NCBI RefSeq assembly: GCF_027947595.1
Contig: NZ_CP116257.1
Location: forward strand, 5,146,001 to 5,210,000
Origin: Streptomyces lienomycini
GTDB lineage: Bacteria > Actinomycetota > Actinomycetes > Streptomycetales > Streptomycetaceae
DNA: 64,000 nucleotides
Direction: 5' to 3'
The notes under the pieces are model-generated. The model saw only the letters and a program-made list of their open reading frames with translations, made no database searches and had not been told where the DNA came from. The translations under genes and the position numbers were made by a program. The stretch's first letter is position 1; the number at the start of each line of letters is the position of its first letter. Shown here in pieces: positions 63,616-64,000 of this stretch.

Positions 63616-64000
63616 TCAATCGGCTGCGACGTCCGCACGAACCAGGCGGCGGACCTGCACCACGTACAGGACACCTGCCCACCAGTACAGGGTTGTACCC
63701 CATCCGGCGAACGCCCATCCGAAAACAGCGGCGAGTGACGCGATCCATCCGCTTCCGTCACTGAGCAGAAGCAGGGGGAAGGCATACATGAGGTTGAACG
63801 TGGCGGCCTTGCCGAGGAAGTTCACCTGCGGCGGCGGATAGCCGTGACGCCGGAGGATGCCCACCATCACCAGGAGCATCGCTTCCCGGGCAAGCAGTAC
63901 AAGGGTCAACCAGAGCGGGAGAATCTCGCGCCAGGTGAGGCCGACCAGCGTCGAGAGAATGTAAAGGCGGTCGGCCGCGGGGTCCAGGAGCCGGCCGAGG
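63616..64000 (-). CDS. CDP-alcohol phosphatidyltransferase, partial
   Basis: 128 residues visible; the start lies beyond the right edge of the window. The frame runs LGRLLDPAADRLYILSTLV at the edge, the end of the CDP-alcohol motif (...G...LDxxADR). Three to four membrane segments follow (LTLVLLAREAMLLVMVGI, KAATFNLMYAFPLLLLS, AAVFGWAFAGWGTTLYWWAGVLYVV). The family makes phosphatidylglycerol-phosphate, phosphatidylinositol-phosphate or cardiolipin. By mycobacterial synteny (pgsA2 next to DUF881/Sbp/GarA) a PgsA-type role is likely. Confidence 0.85.
   Translation of the reverse strand, partial: LGRLLDPAADRLYILSTLVGLTWREILPLWLTLVLLAREAMLLVMVGILRRHGYPPPQVNFLGKAATFNLMYAFPLLLLSDGSGWIASLAAVFGWAFAGWGTTLYWWAGVLYVVQVRRLVRADVAAD

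Overview
The window is a 64 kb piece of a very GC-rich chromosome with near-total G/C at third codon positions, frequent GTG starts (one probable TTG start), compact convergent and divergent gene pairs, and many genes without a Shine-Dalgarno sequence. The set of products (EF-Tu3-type tuf paralog, GarA-like FHA protein, FtsR-like MerR regulator, DUF881/small-basic-protein cluster, DUF5999 protein, apolipoprotein N-acyltransferase, actinobacterial gcvP with a glycine riboswitch) points to a Streptomyces or very close relative. No rRNA, tRNA, CRISPR array, insertion sequence, prophage or biosynthetic gene cluster was seen. This is conserved chromosomal core with a few lineage-specific inserts.

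Layout. 0-11 kb: a secreted peptidoglycan-binding-like protein, the SbcCD nuclease, an IMPACT/YigZ protein, a frameshifted cysteinyl-tRNA-synthetase-like gene, a CoA-binding protein, and a three-gene unit (unknown protein, MoxR-type AAA ATPase, VWA protein with an HExxH motif). 11-18 kb: a divergent ArsR regulator and cation-efflux pair, YbaK-type editing protein, two hexapeptide-repeat proteins, a DedA protein, a hotdog thioesterase and a tandem pair of membrane-anchored paralogs. 18-27 kb: spermidine-synthase-like protein, the third-type EF-Tu gene with a structured leader, TVP38 and UppP (lipid carrier recycling), an SDR, Lnt, an oxidoreductase and a DinB-like protein. 27-36 kb: lipoproteins, uracil-DNA glycosylase, an oligopeptide-type binding protein, two FabG-type reductases, a pentapeptide-like repeat surface protein, a HipA-kinase/DUF3037 pair and a Rieske/PNPOx pair.

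36-50 kb is rich in local regulators beside their likely targets: LysR and an EamA exporter, MocR and a PNPOx protein, PadR, and a second and third EamA exporter, the latter behind a probable 13-residue leader peptide. It also holds a PhzF protein, a CPBP protease, a glutamate-cysteine-ligase-type enzyme and two molybdate-binding (TOBE) proteins. 50-64 kb holds gcvP under a tandem glycine riboswitch, DNA polymerase IV, and the actinobacterial cluster MerR - bifunctional nuclease - FtsR - GarA - DUF881 - Sbp - DUF881 - nucleotidyltransferase/pseudo-phosphomutase - PgsA-type enzyme (cut by the window edge). That cluster joins nitrogen and glycine control, division control and phospholipid synthesis.

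The best candidates for something little described are the leader-peptide RNA at about 41.28-41.46 kb, the HipA/DUF3037 two-gene unit at 33.3-34.5 kb, the AAA/VWA/HExxH unit at 6.8-10.9 kb, the small ORF plus hairpin ahead of tuf3, and the nucleotidyltransferase fused to an apparently dead phosphomutase. All functions are assigned by reading sequence motifs; no database search was run.
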